NCBI GenBank assembly: GCA_002493085.1
Contig: DKXQ01000149.1
Span: 1 to 5,985 of the forward strand
Reading direction: 5' to 3'
DNA from: Lachnoclostridium sp. UBA7122
GTDB lineage: Bacteria > Bacillota > Clostridia > Lachnospirales > Lachnospiraceae
DNA length: 5,985 bases
Notes under the pieces: model-generated
The model's input: only the letters and a program-made list of their open reading frames with translations
The model's database searches: none
What the model was told of the DNA's origin: nothing
Part shown: positions 1 through 5,906 of the stretch, piece after piece
Numbering within the stretch: position 1 is the first letter of the stretch
Layout: the number at the start of each line of letters is the position of its first letter
Translations under genes and position numbers: made by a program

Positions 1-1
1 G

Positions 2-46
2 ATACCCAATGGTTATACAGCTGACCCGATGATGAAAAAAGAATAA
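2..46 (+). CDS. Possible 3' tail of an upstream gene, unidentified
   Basis: The first bases can be read as the last 14 codons of a gene that begins outside the window, ending ...ADPMMKKE and a TAA at 44-46. The two other forward frames stop earlier, at 24 and 32, so this is the longest open choice, but 14 residues are not enough to prove coding. In Firmicutes the genes just upstream of divIVA are usually sepF, ylmG and ylmH, so one of these is the natural expectation from context. I do not recognise the peptide well enough to choose among them. Confidence 0.3.
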   Translation: MPNGYTADPMMKKE

Positions 47-97
47 TTTATGTAAAGATGAAACCAGATGTGGTATTGATGATGGAGGGTATAAAAT

Positions 98-865
98 ATG
101 CTTAAACCGGTAGATATACAAAACCATACACTTAAGACATCAATGAGTGGATATAATAAAAAAGAGACAGATGAATTTCTTGCAGCCATACATGAAAGCT
201 ATGAATCTGTTTTAAAAGAAAACAGAGAATTAAAAGATAAAATAACTACTTTAAGTGAAGGAATACAGTACTATAAACAGATGGAAAATACTTTACAGAA
301 AGCACTTGTTCTTGCAGAAAAGACTTCTTCAGAAACCCAGGAGGCTGCCAGGGTACAAGCTGATACCACTGTAAAAGAGGCACAGGAAAAAGCAGATGGG
401 ATTATAAAAGAGGCACAAGAAGAATCAGAAAAAATTATAGACAATGCAAGGACAGAAACTGGCAGTATCAAATCTGAAGCAGATGCCTTTGTAAAAGAGT
501 CAGAGGCAAAAGCAGACATTCTTATAAAAGAGGCACAGAAAAAGGCAGAAGCCATTATAAATAAAGCAGAAAACGAAGCTTTAAATATACAGTCAGCTGC
601 ACAGCAGGAATGTAATAATATAAATGCCAGGTCAGCCCAGCTTTTACAAAATTATGAAGACTACCGTGCAAAGTTAAAAAAGTTTGCCCTTCAGCAGCTT
701 GACATGCTTGAGGATACAAAGTTTGTCCTGCCTGCATCTAAACATGAACCAGAAGAAACAGATAGTCCTGCCGGAGAAAAATTTTCCTGGAACAGTGATG
801 AATATACTGTTGATAAGAAACCAGATAATGAAAGTGAAAGCGGCTTTACATTTATTGAGGTATAG
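98..865 (+). CDS. divIVA: DivIVA-family cell-pole/septum coiled-coil protein
   Basis: DivIVA proteins bind negatively curved membrane at septa and poles and recruit division, chromosome-anchoring or wall-growth partners. The N-terminus has the family signature: LKPVDIQN at residues 2-9, then SGYNKKETDEFL at 17-28, matching the LTPxDIxNKxF...RGYDxxEVDxFL pattern of the membrane-binding domain. Residues about 32-75 look like a first coiled coil. Residues 92-175 are a long Ala/Glu/Lys-rich helix with an eleven-residue period. The last 45 residues are acidic and low in order-promoting residues, probably a disordered tail. At 255 aa it is much longer than Bacillus subtilis DivIVA (164 aa), through the extended coil and tail. 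The start is supported by GGAGGG at 84-89, 8 nt before the ATG. It leads a plus-strand cluster with aroB, lspA and rluD. Family is clear; its exact partners cannot be read from sequence. Confidence 0.93.
   Translation: MLKPVDIQNHTLKTSMSGYNKKETDEFLAAIHESYESVLKENRELKDKITTLSEGIQYYKQMENTLQKALVLAEKTSSETQEAARVQADTTVKEAQEKADGIIKEAQEESEKIIDNARTETGSIKSEADAFVKESEAKADILIKEAQKKAEAIINKAENEALNIQSAAQQECNNINARSAQLLQNYEDYRAKLKKFALQQLDMLEDTKFVLPASKHEPEETDSPAGEKFSWNSDEYTVDKKPDNESESGFTFIEV
371..622 (+). repeat. Eleven-residue (hendecad) repeats within divIVA, with a 120-bp duplicated unit
   Basis: Residues 92-175 of the DivIVA protein split into units of eleven: VKEAQEKADGI, IKEAQEESEKI, IDNARTETGSI, then a seven-residue insert (125-131), then VKESEAKADIL, IKEAQKKAEAI, INKAENEALNI, QSAAQQECNNI. 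Hydrophobic residues fall at positions 1 and 11 and small residues (Ala/Ser) at position 4 in nearly every unit. The DNA of the first units (from 371) resembles that from 491 at an offset of exactly 120 bp (40 codons = 3x11+7), including the shared GTAAAAGAG and ATAAAAGAGGCACA. This suggests growth by internal duplication. Hendecad periodicity is known to give a straight or slightly right-handed coiled coil. Confidence 0.75.
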
Positions 866-891
866 ATAAAGCTGGCAGATAAGGAGAAATT

Positions 892-1974
892 ATGGGTAGA
901 GTAATTACAGTGCATTATGATAAAAGGCCAGTTTATGATATCACTATAGAGCAGGATTTTGAAGGTCTTGCCAGTGTTTTGGAAAAACTTGGAACAAAGG
1001 GGCGCAGGCTTTGTATAGTTACTGATAGTTCAGTTGGAAAATACTATCTGGATAAGGTTATGGATATTGCAGGAAACTGTGCATCAGAGACAGTTTCTTT
1101 TATATTTGAAGCAGGAGAACATTCTAAGAACCTTGACACAGTCGCAGATTTATATGAAAAGCTTATAAAAGCAGGATTTGACAGAAAAGATATGCTTATA
1201 GCACTTGGAGGGGGTGTTACAGGCGACCTTACAGGCTTTGCAGCTGCAACATACCTGCGGGGCATACGTGTAATACAAGTCCCTACATCACTGCTTGCAA
1301 TGGTAGACAGCAGTATTGGCGGCAAGACAGGTGTTGATGTAAGAGGGTATAAAAATATGGCCGGTTCATTCCACCAGCCAGCAGCAGTCTATATAAATAT
1401 ATCTACACTTAAGACACTTACTGATGTGCAGTATTATTCGGGATTCGGTGAGATAGTTAAACATGGGCTTATAAGAGATATGCAGTATTTTGAATATATT
1501 GCAGATAATTATGACGCTATAAATGCACGTGACCTCAGGGTGCTTGAAGAAATAGTTACAGGAAGCTGCCAGATTAAGCGTACTGTTGTGGAAAATGACC
1601 CTCTGGAAAAAGGGGAACGTGCCGTTTTAAACTTTGGACATACACTTGGACATGCTATAGAAAAGCTTAAAGATTTCACAATGTTACACGGTGAATGTGT
1701 ATCTGTGGGAGTAGCTGCAGCATCATATATATCTATGAAACGGGGCATGATAGATAAAAGTGATTATGAGAAAACCTGCACAATGTTAAAATCATTAAAC
1801 CTTCCACTAAATGTAAGCGGCTTAGCTGCCAGGGATATAATAAAGGTATCAAAAAGTGATAAAAAGATGGATGCAGGAAATATAAAGTTTATACTTCTTG
1901 ACGGCATGGGCAATGCTGTAATAAGGAATGATGTTACAGATGCAGAAATGACAGAATCACTGTTGCAACACTGA
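892..1974 (+). CDS. aroB: 3-dehydroquinate synthase
   Basis: This cytosolic enzyme makes 3-dehydroquinate from DAHP, the second step of the shikimate route to aromatic amino acids and folate; it uses NAD and a divalent metal. The 360-aa product has the usual family length. Visible motifs are the NAD-binding GGGVTGDLTGFAAATYLRG at 106-124, PTSLLAMVDSSIGGKTGV at 131-148, GFGEIVKHG at 184-192, NFGHTLGHAIE at 247-257 and LHGECVSVG at 265-273. By comparison with the AROM enzyme, E187, H250 and H266 should be the metal ligands; all are present, so it is probably active. The ATG is preceded by AAGGAGA at 881-887, a close spacing of 4 nt. It follows divIVA by 26 nt and precedes lspA by 16 nt, so cotranscription is likely. 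It has no obvious functional link to its division and lipoprotein neighbours. Confidence 0.97.
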   Translation: MGRVITVHYDKRPVYDITIEQDFEGLASVLEKLGTKGRRLCIVTDSSVGKYYLDKVMDIAGNCASETVSFIFEAGEHSKNLDTVADLYEKLIKAGFDRKDMLIALGGGVTGDLTGFAAATYLRGIRVIQVPTSLLAMVDSSIGGKTGVDVRGYKNMAGSFHQPAAVYINISTLKTLTDVQYYSGFGEIVKHGLIRDMQYFEYIADNYDAINARDLRVLEEIVTGSCQIKRTVVENDPLEKGERAVLNFGHTLGHAIEKLKDFTMLHGECVSVGVAAASYISMKRGMIDKSDYEKTCTMLKSLNLPLNVSGLAARDIIKVSKSDKKMDAGNIKFILLDGMGNAVIRNDVTDAEMTESLLQH

Positions 1975-1990
1975 AATATGGGAGTTTTAA

Positions 1991-2506
1991 ATGGCAAAGA
2001 TGAAGAAATATATATTTGGACTGGCTGGGTTTATTATACTGCTTGCTGCTGACAGAATTACTAAACTGGCTGCACTAAGCATTAAAGGAACAGACGGGAT
2101 ACCTGTTATAAAAGGCGTATTCCGTTTTCTTTACCTTGAGAATCATGGCGCTGCGTTTGGTGTCCTCCAGAACCAGCGTTTTTTTCTGTTGTGTATGACT
2201 GTGGTTATACTTACCGCAGTTATTGCTGCATATATAAAAATACCATTTACAAAAAAATATTTGCCTATGGGCATGGTTTTAATACTTATTGTGGCCGGAG
2301 CCACAGGAAATATGATAGACAGGATAGTGCAGGGTTATGTAATTGATTTCTTATATTTTGAACTTATTGATTTCCCTATATTTAATATAGCTGACTGCTA
2401 TGTAGTAATAGCGGCTGTGCTTGGAGCATTTTTAATAATGTTTTATTATAAAGATGAAGATTTGAAAGTTTTCAGGCTTAAAAGCATGAAAGGTAAAGAA
2501 GAATGA
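1991..2506 (+). CDS. lspA: Lipoprotein signal peptidase (signal peptidase II)
   Basis: LspA is the membrane aspartic protease that removes the signal peptide of prolipoproteins after lipidation of the lipobox cysteine. The 171-aa product shows four hydrophobic segments at about residues 7-25, 64-82, 92-108 and 135-152, as expected. Family motifs are AADRITK at 19-25, ENHGAAFG at 50-57, GNMIDR at 106-111, VIDF at 117-120 and FNIAD at 131-135. D119 and D135 correspond to the catalytic pair and N51 to the conserved active-site asparagine, so it should be functional. GGGAG at 1980-1984 lies 6 nt before the ATG; a second Met at residue 4 is a possible but less well spaced start. The tail after the last helix is short, charged and lysine-rich, so likely cytoplasmic. 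The stop overlaps the start of rluD (ATGA), a sign of translational coupling. Confidence 0.97.
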   Translation: MAKMKKYIFGLAGFIILLAADRITKLAALSIKGTDGIPVIKGVFRFLYLENHGAAFGVLQNQRFFLLCMTVVILTAVIAAYIKIPFTKKYLPMGMVLILIVAGATGNMIDRIVQGYVIDFLYFELIDFPIFNIADCYVVIAAVLGAFLIMFYYKDEDLKVFRLKSMKGKEE

Positions 2507-3435
2507 GTTATATATATATTGAAAAATTGTGTGCCGGAGAAGAAGATGCAGGCATGCGCCTGGACAGGTTCTTATCTGTAAAACTGTCTGATATATCCCG
2601 TTCATATATACAAAAGCAGATTAAGGATGGAAATATACTTGTAAATAACAAAACAGTAAAGGCAGGATACCAGATATGCAGTTCTGACATAATAACAGTA
2701 AAGCTTCCACAGGTGGCAGAACCAGCAGCAGAGCCTGAAAATATCCCACTTAATATAATTTATGAAGACAATGATATAATTGTAATAAATAAGCCTAAAC
2801 ACATGGTGGTACATCCCGCACCAGGCCATTTATCAGGGACAGTTGCCAATGCACTGTTATACCACTGTAAAGATTCCCTTTCTGGCATAAATGGTGTACT
2901 GCGTCCTGGCATAGTACACAGAATTGACCAGGATACAACAGGGGTTATTGTTGCCTGTAAAAATGATGCTTCACACAAGTTTCTTGCAGAACAGCTAAAA
3001 GAACATTCTATAACAAGGACATACCACGCAATAGTGCACAACCATTTAAAAGAAGCAGAAGGGACAATAGAAAGTACAATAGGCAGACATCCTGCTGACA
3101 GAAAAAAGATGGCAGCTGGCGTAAAAAATGGCAGGAATTCCATAACCCATTATAAGATACTTGATAACCTTAATAACAAGTATACTTACATTGCCTGCCA
3201 TCTTGAAACAGGGCGCACCCACCAGATACGTGTCCATATGGCAAGCATTGGAAATCCTGTGCTCGGTGATACCTTATATGGTCCAGCTAAATGTCCTTTT
3301 AAACTGGAGGGACAGGTGCTGCATGCAAAAACCCTCGGATTTATACATCCATCTTCCAAAAAATATGTGGAATTTGAAGCACCGCTTCCAGAATATTTTG
3401 AAAAACTGCTTGGCATATTAAAAGCCAGGATATAA
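2503..3435 (+). CDS. rluD: RluA/RluD-family 23S rRNA pseudouridine synthase
   Basis: This enzyme isomerises uridine to pseudouridine in RNA; the RluD type acts on helix 69 of 23S rRNA in E. coli. The 310-aa product has an N-terminal S4 RNA-binding domain (about 18-65, MRLDRFLS...SRSYIQKQIKDGNILVN) and a catalytic domain from about 85. The catalytic motif is HRIDQDTTG at 139-147, with D142 as the nucleophilic aspartate; NKPKHMVVHP at 96-105 and GRTHQIRVHMA at 237-247 are also family hallmarks. The S4 plus catalytic layout and the lspA neighbour match the RluD/YlyB group of Firmicutes rather than RluA, which lacks S4. The ATG overlaps the lspA stop by 4 nt; a weak GAAAGG at 2488-2493 is the only Shine-Dalgarno candidate, so coupling to lspA translation is likely. 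Exact target uridines are inferred from the family only. Confidence 0.93.
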   Translation: MSYIYIEKLCAGEEDAGMRLDRFLSVKLSDISRSYIQKQIKDGNILVNNKTVKAGYQICSSDIITVKLPQVAEPAAEPENIPLNIIYEDNDIIVINKPKHMVVHPAPGHLSGTVANALLYHCKDSLSGINGVLRPGIVHRIDQDTTGVIVACKNDASHKFLAEQLKEHSITRTYHAIVHNHLKEAEGTIESTIGRHPADRKKMAAGVKNGRNSITHYKILDNLNNKYTYIACHLETGRTHQIRVHMASIGNPVLGDTLYGPAKCPFKLEGQVLHAKTLGFIHPSSKKYVEFEAPLPEYFEKLLGILKARI

Positions 3436-3444
3436 AGAAAAAAA

Positions 3445-3482
3445 TTGTTACTATTCACGGTCTATGCCGTTCATAGTAACAA
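3445..3482 (-). terminator. Imperfect hairpin followed by a T-run on the minus strand
   Basis: TTGTTACTAT (3445-3454) pairs with ATAGTAACAA (3473-3482), and ACGG (3457-3460) with CCGT (3467-3470), leaving a 2x2 internal mismatch and a six-base loop TCTATG. Read on the minus strand the stem is followed directly by seven T residues (complement of 3438-3444), which is the form of an intrinsic terminator. Read on the plus strand the stem is followed by ACAAACAGCG with no T-run, so it is a poor terminator for the lspA-rluD transcript. A minus-strand terminator could block antisense reading into rluD, or the T-run may be chance. Confidence 0.4.
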
Positions 3483-3483
3483 A

Positions 3484-3501
3484 CAGCGCTTTACAGCGCT
3501 G
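3484..3501. repeat. GC-rich tetraloop hairpin CAGCGCT-TTAC-AGCGCTG
   Basis: CAGCGCT (3484-3490) and AGCGCTG (3495-3501) are perfect reverse complements around a four-base loop TTAC. The hexamer AGCGCT is itself a palindrome, so the same bases are also a direct repeat (ACAGCGCT twice, ten bases apart). The stem is stable but is followed by AAATGCACAC and not a T-run, so it is not a classical intrinsic terminator on the plus strand. It lies inside the 167-bp element. Confidence 0.7.
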
Positions 3502-3510
3502 AAATGCACA

Positions 3511-3536
3511 CATTTTGCAAGAAAACATGCAAAATG
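3511..3536. repeat. Perfect 9-bp inverted repeat CATTTTGCA / TGCAAAATG
   Basis: CATTTTGCA (3511-3519) is exactly reverse-complementary to TGCAAAATG (3528-3536) across an eight-base loop AGAAAACA. It is the third hairpin inside the structured element. Just outside, AGCGC (3495-3499) can pair with GCGCT (3537-3541), which would extend the pairing at the expense of the neighbouring AGCGCT hairpin. Confidence 0.7.
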
Positions 3537-3552
3537 GCGCTTAAAAACTCGT

Positions 3553-3579
3553 ATTTCCGGCAAAAAACATGCCAAAAAT
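3553..3579. repeat. Weak hairpin ATTTccGGCA / TGCCaaAAAT
   Basis: GGCA (3559-3562) pairs with TGCC (3570-3573) around a seven-base loop, and ATTT (3553-3556) with AAAT (3576-3579) beyond a CC/AA mismatch. It is the weakest of the stems in the element and could be chance in AT-rich DNA, but it continues the regular series of hairpins from one terminus to the other. Confidence 0.35.
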
Positions 3580-3636
3580 CCTCGAATTTAATTGACCATG
3601 AATAGTAACAAAAAATTACAGCCTCTGCGGCAGAAT

Positions 3637-3645
3637 GGAGAAAAG
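3637..3645 (+). promoter_or_regulatory. Ribosome binding site that decides the gltX start
   Basis: GGAGAAAAG at 3637-3645 places a GGAG core 6 nt before the ATG at 3647. The alternative in-frame ATG at 3635 overlaps this site and has only GCCTCTGCGGCAGA in front, with no purine-rich core. The downstream ATG is therefore the better start, which removes four residues (MEKR) from the longest reading frame. Confidence 0.7.
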
Positions 3646-3646
3646 A

Positions 3647-5335
3647 ATGGACAATATAAACAGCATTAATAATAAAAAATTAGCAGATTTATTATTTCCC
3701 AGTGTAGTGCATACACCAGAATATTATGAGAACAAATATCCTTATAGAAAGCTTGCGTCTAAAGCCCAGGTCACACGTATGGCACCAAGCCCTACAGGCT
3801 TTATACACCTTGGAAATCTTTACAGTGCACTTGCAGATGAAAGGATTGCCCACAGAAAAGGCGGTGTATTTTACCTGAGGATAGAAGATACAGATGAAAA
3901 GCGTAAAGTTGATGGCGCTGTTGAAACTATTATAAATGTACTGCGCTATTTTAATATAGAGTTTGATGAAGGGGCAGGTTTTGATAAAAATACAGAAAAA
4001 AACCAGTATGGTCCTTACTTCCAGAGACAGAGGGTGGATATATACCATGCTTATGTAAAAGACCTGGTTGAAAGAGGGCTTGCTTACCCTTGTTTCTGCA
4101 CAGAAGAAGAACTTGAACAGGTAAGGCAGGAACAGGATGCCAGGAAAGTGCTTACAGGGTACTATGGTGAATATGCAACATGCCGTAATATGACATATGA
4201 AGAAGCTGCCGCCAATATCAATGCTGGAAAAGAGTATGTTATAAGACTGCGCTCGCAGGGAAGCCCGGACAGGGAAATTACATTTAAAGACTGTATAAAA
4301 GGAGAAGTCAGGCTGCCTGAAAATATACATGACATTGTACTTCTTAAAAAAGATGGTGTGCCAACATACCACTTTGCACATGCAGTTGATGACCATCTTA
4401 TGAGGACAACTATGGTTATAAGGGGTGGTGAATGGCTTGCATCAGTGCCAATACACTATGAGTTATTCCATCTTCTCGGCTTTAAAATGCCAGACTACGG
4501 CCATACAGCACACCTTATGAAGTTCGATGAAGAAACAGGCGGAAAAAGGAAACTTTCCAAAAGAAAAGACCCTGAACTTTCCCTGGACTACTACAGAAAA
4601 GACGGGTACCATCCATACTGTATGAAAGTTTACCTGCTTACACTGCTTAACTCTAACTTTGAGGAGTGGCATGAAAAGTTCCCAGATAAAGATATTAATG
4701 ATTTCCCATTCTCAGTGGACAAGATGAGCCAGTCAGGTGCACTATTTGACAAAGACAAACTCCACAATATATGCAAAAATGAACTTTCATGCCTTTCAGA
4801 GTATGAAATATATGACTTTCTGTATGAGTGGGCAGCAGAGCATGAGCCTGGCAGGTGCAGCATATGGTTTGCTGACAAAGAAAAAATGCTTGGAATCTTA
4901 AGGCTTTATATGGGCATTGGCATGAAGCGCAGAAGAAAAGATTTTATATATGCAAGGCAGATATTTGAACTAGTTGCCTATTTCTTCGACCTGGAAGACG
5001 GACAGCAGGAAAAGGACAAACTTAGCAATAAATCTATAAATAAACAGACAGCAGATGAAATTCTTAAAGAATATCTTGCAACATACTGCCACAGTGATAA
5101 CAATAGTGAATGGTTTAATAAATTAAAAATTATTGCAGATAAATATGGCTTTGCATCTGATATGAAAGCATATAAGAAAGAACCAGAAAAATATAAAGGC
5201 AGTGTATCTGATATTGCTGAAATCATACGTATCGCAGTTACAGGACGGGCTAATACACCTGACTTGTGGCAGATAGTACATGTAATGGGACAGAAGCAGA
5301 TGGAAGAGCGTATAATAACTGCAATGGAGGAATAA
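3647..5335 (+). CDS. gltX: Glutamyl-tRNA synthetase, long divergent form
   Basis: Class I aminoacyl-tRNA synthetase that charges tRNA(Glu), or also tRNA(Gln) where an amidotransferase completes the job. The 562-aa product carries the HIGH-type motif as HLGN (54-57) within APSPTGFIHLGNLYSAL, the glutamate-site RIEDTD (78-83), a probable zinc site C149-x-C151 with Y176 and C179, RGGEWLASVPIH (259-270), and the KMSKS-type loop as KLSKR (302-306). The C-terminal end has IAVTGRANTPDL (529-540), the usual GluRS anticodon-domain ending, so the frame is intact. It is some 70 residues longer than typical bacterial GluRS (about 470-490 aa): there is an extra N-terminal stretch of about 40 residues before the Rossmann fold, and extra residues in the C-terminal half, including a charged stretch near 448-470. 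It could be a second, specialised GluRS copy; the genome is needed to tell. The start at 3647 is chosen on the ribosome binding site. Confidence 0.92.
   Translation: MDNINSINNKKLADLLFPSVVHTPEYYENKYPYRKLASKAQVTRMAPSPTGFIHLGNLYSALADERIAHRKGGVFYLRIEDTDEKRKVDGAVETIINVLRYFNIEFDEGAGFDKNTEKNQYGPYFQRQRVDIYHAYVKDLVERGLAYPCFCTEEELEQVRQEQDARKVLTGYYGEYATCRNMTYEEAAANINAGKEYVIRLRSQGSPDREITFKDCIKGEVRLPENIHDIVLLKKDGVPTYHFAHAVDDHLMRTTMVIRGGEWLASVPIHYELFHLLGFKMPDYGHTAHLMKFDEETGGKRKLSKRKDPELSLDYYRKDGYHPYCMKVYLLTLLNSNFEEWHEKFPDKDINDFPFSVDKMSQSGALFDKDKLHNICKNELSCLSEYEIYDFLYEWAAEHEPGRCSIWFADKEKMLGILRLYMGIGMKRRRKDFIYARQIFELVAYFFDLEDGQQEKDKLSNKSINKQTADEILKEYLATYCHSDNNSEWFNKLKIIADKYGFASDMKAYKKEPEKYKGSVSDIAEIIRIAVTGRANTPDLWQIVHVMGQKQMEERIITAMEE
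5326..5330 (+). promoter_or_regulatory. GGAGG ribosome binding site inside the end of gltX
   Basis: A perfect GGAGG spans the last codons of gltX and lies 6 nt before the ATG at 5337. It supports that start and indicates that the methyltransferase gene is translated from the gltX message, with only one base between stop and start. Confidence 0.8.
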
Positions 5336-5336
5336 T

Positions 5337-5906
5337 ATGTTTAAATTTCTAATCGAGTTTTTCAAAAATCCAAAATGCATAGGAGCTGTTGCGCCAAGCG
5401 GAAGATTCCTTGCAAAAAAAATGATGGAGCCTGTTAAATTCCAAAATGCATCCTGCATAGTAGAATATGGTCCAGGAACAGGAGTTTTTACAAAAGAGCT
5501 CGTCAGACGCAAAAATAATAAAACAAAACTTATTGTAATTGAACAGAACCGCCTGTTCTGCGATACGCTAAAAAAGAAATTCAAAAACCGGCCAGGAGTT
5601 TATATTGTGGAGGACAGTGCAGAAAATGTAAACAAATATATAAAGAAACTTGGATTTGAACATGCAGATTATATAATCTCAGGCCTGCCATTTACATCAC
5701 TGCCTCAGGAAGCATCAGAATCCATACTTAAAGAAACCCAGAAAGCACTTGGCAGAAAAGGACGTTTTATTACATTCCAGTACAGCATGGTAAAAAGAAA
5801 ATTCTTTGAGCAGTACTTTACAATATCAGGCGGGCTGCTTGAAATGCGCAATATACCACCAGCATATGTGCTGGTGATGAGGTCTGGAATGGCACAAAAT
5901 AAGTGA
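5337..5906 (+). CDS. Class I SAM-dependent methyltransferase, PmtA/KsgA-like fold
   Basis: The 189-aa product has the SAM-binding motif I VEYGPGTGVF at 42-51, an acidic residue at E69 for the ribose (IVIEQN) and D93 after the next strand. A motif IV of SGLPFTSLP (115-123) and a late strand GRFITFQYS (142-150) follow. The opening FFKNPKCIGAVAPSGRFLAKKM (8-29) and SGLPF..LP are typical of the family often named phospholipid N-methyltransferase (COG3963), which is related to rRNA adenine dimethylases. The family name rests on PmtA, which methylates phosphatidylethanolamine; many short homologues have no tested substrate. True rRNA dimethylases carry N-[LIV]-P-[FY] in motif IV; here the Asn is replaced by Gly (GLPF), which argues against rRNA adenine methylation. 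No transmembrane helix is evident. It sits one base after gltX and is probably cotranscribed. Substrate unknown. Confidence 0.8.
   Translation: MFKFLIEFFKNPKCIGAVAPSGRFLAKKMMEPVKFQNASCIVEYGPGTGVFTKELVRRKNNKTKLIVIEQNRLFCDTLKKKFKNRPGVYIVEDSAENVNKYIKKLGFEHADYIISGLPFTSLPQEASESILKETQKALGRKGRFITFQYSMVKRKFFEQYFTISGGLLEMRNIPPAYVLVMRSGMAQNK

Larger units (their letters stand above)
3445..3611. repeat. 167-bp structured intergenic element with 18-bp terminal inverted repeats (MITE-like)
   Basis: The left end TTGTTACTATTCACGGTC (3445-3462) is the reverse complement of the right end GACCATGAATAGTAACAA (3594-3611) with one mismatch in 18. Between them are three or four further inverted repeats and no open reading frame of note. 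Both ends abut A-runs (A7 at 3438-3444; A4 at 3612-3615), which could be a short target duplication or merely a preferred site. Size, terminal inverted repeats, lack of coding capacity and intergenic placement fit a MITE or a REP/BIME-type dispersed repeat. Other explanations are a structured leader of gltX or a small RNA. Only one copy is visible here, so mobility is inference. Confidence 0.65.

Noticed and set aside
47..97. Promoter in the gap before divIVA
   Set aside because: No hexamer pair with acceptable spacing was found; only the GGAGGG ribosome binding site is convincing.
271..555. A 94-codon minus-strand frame inside divIVA, rich in Ser/Ala/Phe
   Set aside because: It mirrors the repetitive Ala/Glu/Lys coil on the plus strand, so its composition is an artefact of that repeat.
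3445..3611. CRISPR array or phage attachment site
   Set aside because: The repeats are inverted, not regularly spaced direct repeats; there are no spacers, cas genes, integrase or tRNA gene nearby.
3592..3620. Promoter for gltX: TTGACC at 3592-3597 as a -35 box
   Set aside because: At 17-18 nt spacing the -10 position reads ATTACA or TTACAG, a poor match. The TTGACC also overlaps the right terminal repeat, so it is better explained by that.
3436..3646. T-box leader or other known riboswitch controlling gltX
   Set aside because: The conserved T-box antiterminator bases (AGGGTGGNACCGCG) are absent and there is no leader terminator with a T-run on the plus strand.
3692..4396. A 234-codon open frame on the minus strand inside gltX
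   Set aside because: The opposite strand is a clear aminoacyl-tRNA synthetase with all motifs. The translated antisense product shows no recognisable domain and I saw no good ribosome binding site; it is a shadow frame.
5123..5584. A 153-codon minus-strand frame spanning the gltX/methyltransferase junction
   Set aside because: It overlaps two well-supported plus-strand genes and a perfect GGAGG site; no family motif was seen.
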